This document shows positions 14,195 through 15,438 of a stretch of 15,438 bases of DNA, piece after piece (within the stretch, counting starts at the first letter, position 1; each line of letters starts with the position of its first letter). The translations under genes were made by a program, and so were the position numbers. Where the stretch lies: assembly GCA_018608735.1 (NCBI GenBank), contig JABAYZ010000176.1:1-15438 (forward strand), written 5' to 3'. This stretch comes from Flavobacteriaceae bacterium. Its GTDB lineage: Bacteria; Bacteroidota; Bacteroidia; Flavobacteriales; Flavobacteriaceae. The notes under the pieces are model-generated. The model searched no databases. It had not been told where the DNA came from and saw only the letters and a list, made by a program, of their open reading frames with translations.

Positions 14195-15385
14195 TTAAGC
14201 GTTATACTGGGCAAGTGCTGCTTTTAAAATAGCAACCGATCTTCTAAGATCATCTTTATTTAGCACATAGGCAATACGAACTTGATTTTTTCCAAGACCT
14301 TCTGATGAATAAAACCCAGCTGCTGGTGCCACCATGATGGTTTCATTGTTGAGTCTAAAGTCTTCTAACAACCACTGTGCAAATACATCTGTATCCGTTA
14401 CGGGTAATTCTACAATACAATAAAATGCCCCTTTTGGTCTAGCGACTTTTACTCCTTCAATTTTTTCCAGTTCTTCTACCAAAACATCTCTGCGTTCCAC
14501 ATACTCTGAAATCACCTCACTAAAATAACTATCTGGAGTGTCCAAGGCAGCCTCACTTGCTAGAAGGGCATAGGTTGGAGGAGATAATCGTGCTTGTGCA
14601 AATTTCAAAGCAGTATCTAGCACTGATTTGTTTTTGGTGACAATACACCCAATTCTTGCCCCACACATGCTGTATCGTTTAGAGACAGAATCAACGATAA
14701 TGGCATTTGATTCTATGCCTTCTTCTTGCATTATGGAATAATGCTCGAGTCCATCATATGTAAATTCACGATAGACTTCGTCCGAAATTAAAAATAAATC
14801 ATGTTTTTTAACAAGTGTTGCCAGTTGTTGAATTTCAGTTTTACTATATAAATATCCTGTAGGATTGCCTGGATTACAAATTAAGATTGCTTTTGTTTTC
14901 GAGGTGATTAAGGCTTCAAAATCAGCAATAGGAGGTAAGGCAAAATTAGATTCAATATTAGAAACGACGGGAACTACTTTGACACCCTGTGCCGTAGAAA
15001 AGCCATTATAATTTGCATAAAATGGTTCAGGGATAATGACCTCGTCCTCAGGGTCCATGATGCTCCCAAAGGTAAAAAACAAGGCTTCACTTCCTCCAGT
15101 GGTTATGATAATGTTATTGGCTCCAACGTGAATATTATTTTTTTTATAATATCCTGCTAATTTTGTGCGATAGATTTCTGAGCCTTCCGAACGACTATAC
15201 GATAAAGTCTCTATCGTATTATTCTTAACCGCATTTAATGCCACTTCAGGAGTTTTAATGTCAGGCTGACCAATATTTAGATGATAAACTTTCACCCCTT
15301 CAATCTTCGCATTTTCGGCGAAAGGCACTAGTTTTCTAATTGGTGATTGTGGCATTTTCGCCCCTTTTTGAGAAATTTTCGGCAT
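14195..15385 (-). CDS. Pyridoxal-phosphate aminotransferase, class I (aspartate aminotransferase-like)
   Basis: A 396-residue fold-type I aminotransferase. The substrate/cofactor loop LNIGQPDIKTP (36-46) is followed by TTGGSEAL (95-102), NPGNPTGYLY (171-180), Asp202 and Tyr205 in SDEVYREF for the cofactor pyridine ring and phosphate, Schiff-base Lys236 in SVSKRYSMCGARIG, Arg244 for the cofactor phosphate, and Arg370 in QVRIAYV for the substrate carboxylate. All key residues are present. The start MPKISQKGAKMPQSPIRKLVP agrees with close relatives as I recall them. Automatic annotation usually calls these aspartate aminotransferase, but the donor and acceptor are not determined by what is visible. 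It heads a two-gene unit with murB, with no evident metabolic link beyond shared transcription. Confidence 0.93.
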   Translation of the reverse strand: MPKISQKGAKMPQSPIRKLVPFAENAKIEGVKVYHLNIGQPDIKTPEVALNAVKNNTIETLSYSRSEGSEIYRTKLAGYYKKNNIHVGANNIIITTGGSEALFFTFGSIMDPEDEVIIPEPFYANYNGFSTAQGVKVVPVVSNIESNFALPPIADFEALITSKTKAILICNPGNPTGYLYSKTEIQQLATLVKKHDLFLISDEVYREFTYDGLEHYSIMQEEGIESNAIIVDSVSKRYSMCGARIGCIVTKNKSVLDTALKFAQARLSPPTYALLASEAALDTPDSYFSEVISEYVERRDVLVEELEKIEGVKVARPKGAFYCIVELPVTDTDVFAQWLLEDFRLNNETIMVAPAAGFYSSEGLGKNQVRIAYVLNKDDLRRSVAILKAALAQYNA

Positions 15386-15408
15386 TATTATGATATATCT
15401 ATTGTCTA

Positions 15409-15416
15409 CAAATTTA
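15409..15416 (-). promoter_or_regulatory. Candidate -7 element for the aminotransferase-murB unit
   Basis: The minus strand reads TAAATTTG (15416-15409), an exact match to TAnnTTTG, 23 bases before the aminotransferase ATG. The matching -33 position falls at the extreme right edge (near 15436-15438) and cannot be judged. Consensus match only. Confidence 0.4.
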
Positions 15417-15438
15417 TCTTAAAGTTTGTATAAAATAA

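Noticed and set aside
1..15438. CRISPR array, tRNA or rRNA gene, insertion sequence, prophage or defence system
   Set aside because: No regularly spaced repeats, no tRNA/rRNA-like sequence, no transposase, integrase or nuclease genes; nearly all of the window is accounted for by housekeeping or catabolic genes.

Overview
The window looks like a chromosomal segment of a member of the Bacteroidota, most likely the Flavobacteriia. It is AT-rich, and several gene starts have a TAnnTTTG -7 element of the Bacteroidota type upstream rather than a strong Shine-Dalgarno sequence. The proteins (kynureninase/KMO pair, Cys-free zinc-ribbon homologue next to a Nif3 protein, LpxK, type I MurB) fit that group. 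lpxK and murB mark a Gram-negative cell with lipid A and peptidoglycan. I saw no rRNA, tRNA, CRISPR array, insertion sequence, prophage gene or long repeat. No gap between genes exceeds about 120 bases. It reads as ordinary, densely packed core genome; assignments come from motif recognition and gene context only.

Region A (1-5407, minus strand). A five-gene tryptophan/kynurenine catabolic operon, read from right to left: kynureninase (TTG start), kynurenine 3-monooxygenase, a RidA-family probable 2-aminomuconate deaminase, an aldehyde dehydrogenase of the 2-aminomuconate/2-hydroxymuconate semialdehyde type, and the start of a short-chain dehydrogenase that runs off the left edge. The genes overlap or lie within 21 bases of each other, with a candidate promoter before kynU. 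Together they would convert kynurenine to 3-hydroxykynurenine and 3-hydroxyanthranilate and, after ring-opening and decarboxylation steps not encoded here, take 2-aminomuconate semialdehyde to an oxo-acid. Upstream of kynU lies a separate lipoprotein methionine sulfoxide reductase A.

Region B (5475-8455). A minus-strand pair, a Nif3/YqfO-type metal protein followed by a coiled-coil protein of the zinc-ribbon family that has lost all its cysteines, ends in a clear intrinsic terminator. A divergent lpxK follows on the plus strand.

Region C (8489-12390, minus strand). A tight five-gene run: a 67-residue Cys-rich membrane protein, an ECF-type sigma factor, an NRAMP-fold membrane protein lacking the usual metal-binding motif (stop and start overlapping), lipoyl synthase, and a type I GAPDH. 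No recognisable anti-sigma factor is present. This is the least explained part of the window and the best candidate for an undescribed regulatory unit.

Region D (12493-15438). aqpZ (plus) converges on murB (minus), with a perfect hairpin spanning both stop codons. murB follows directly after a class I aminotransferase gene (stop and start codons abutting), which has its own candidate promoter near the right edge.
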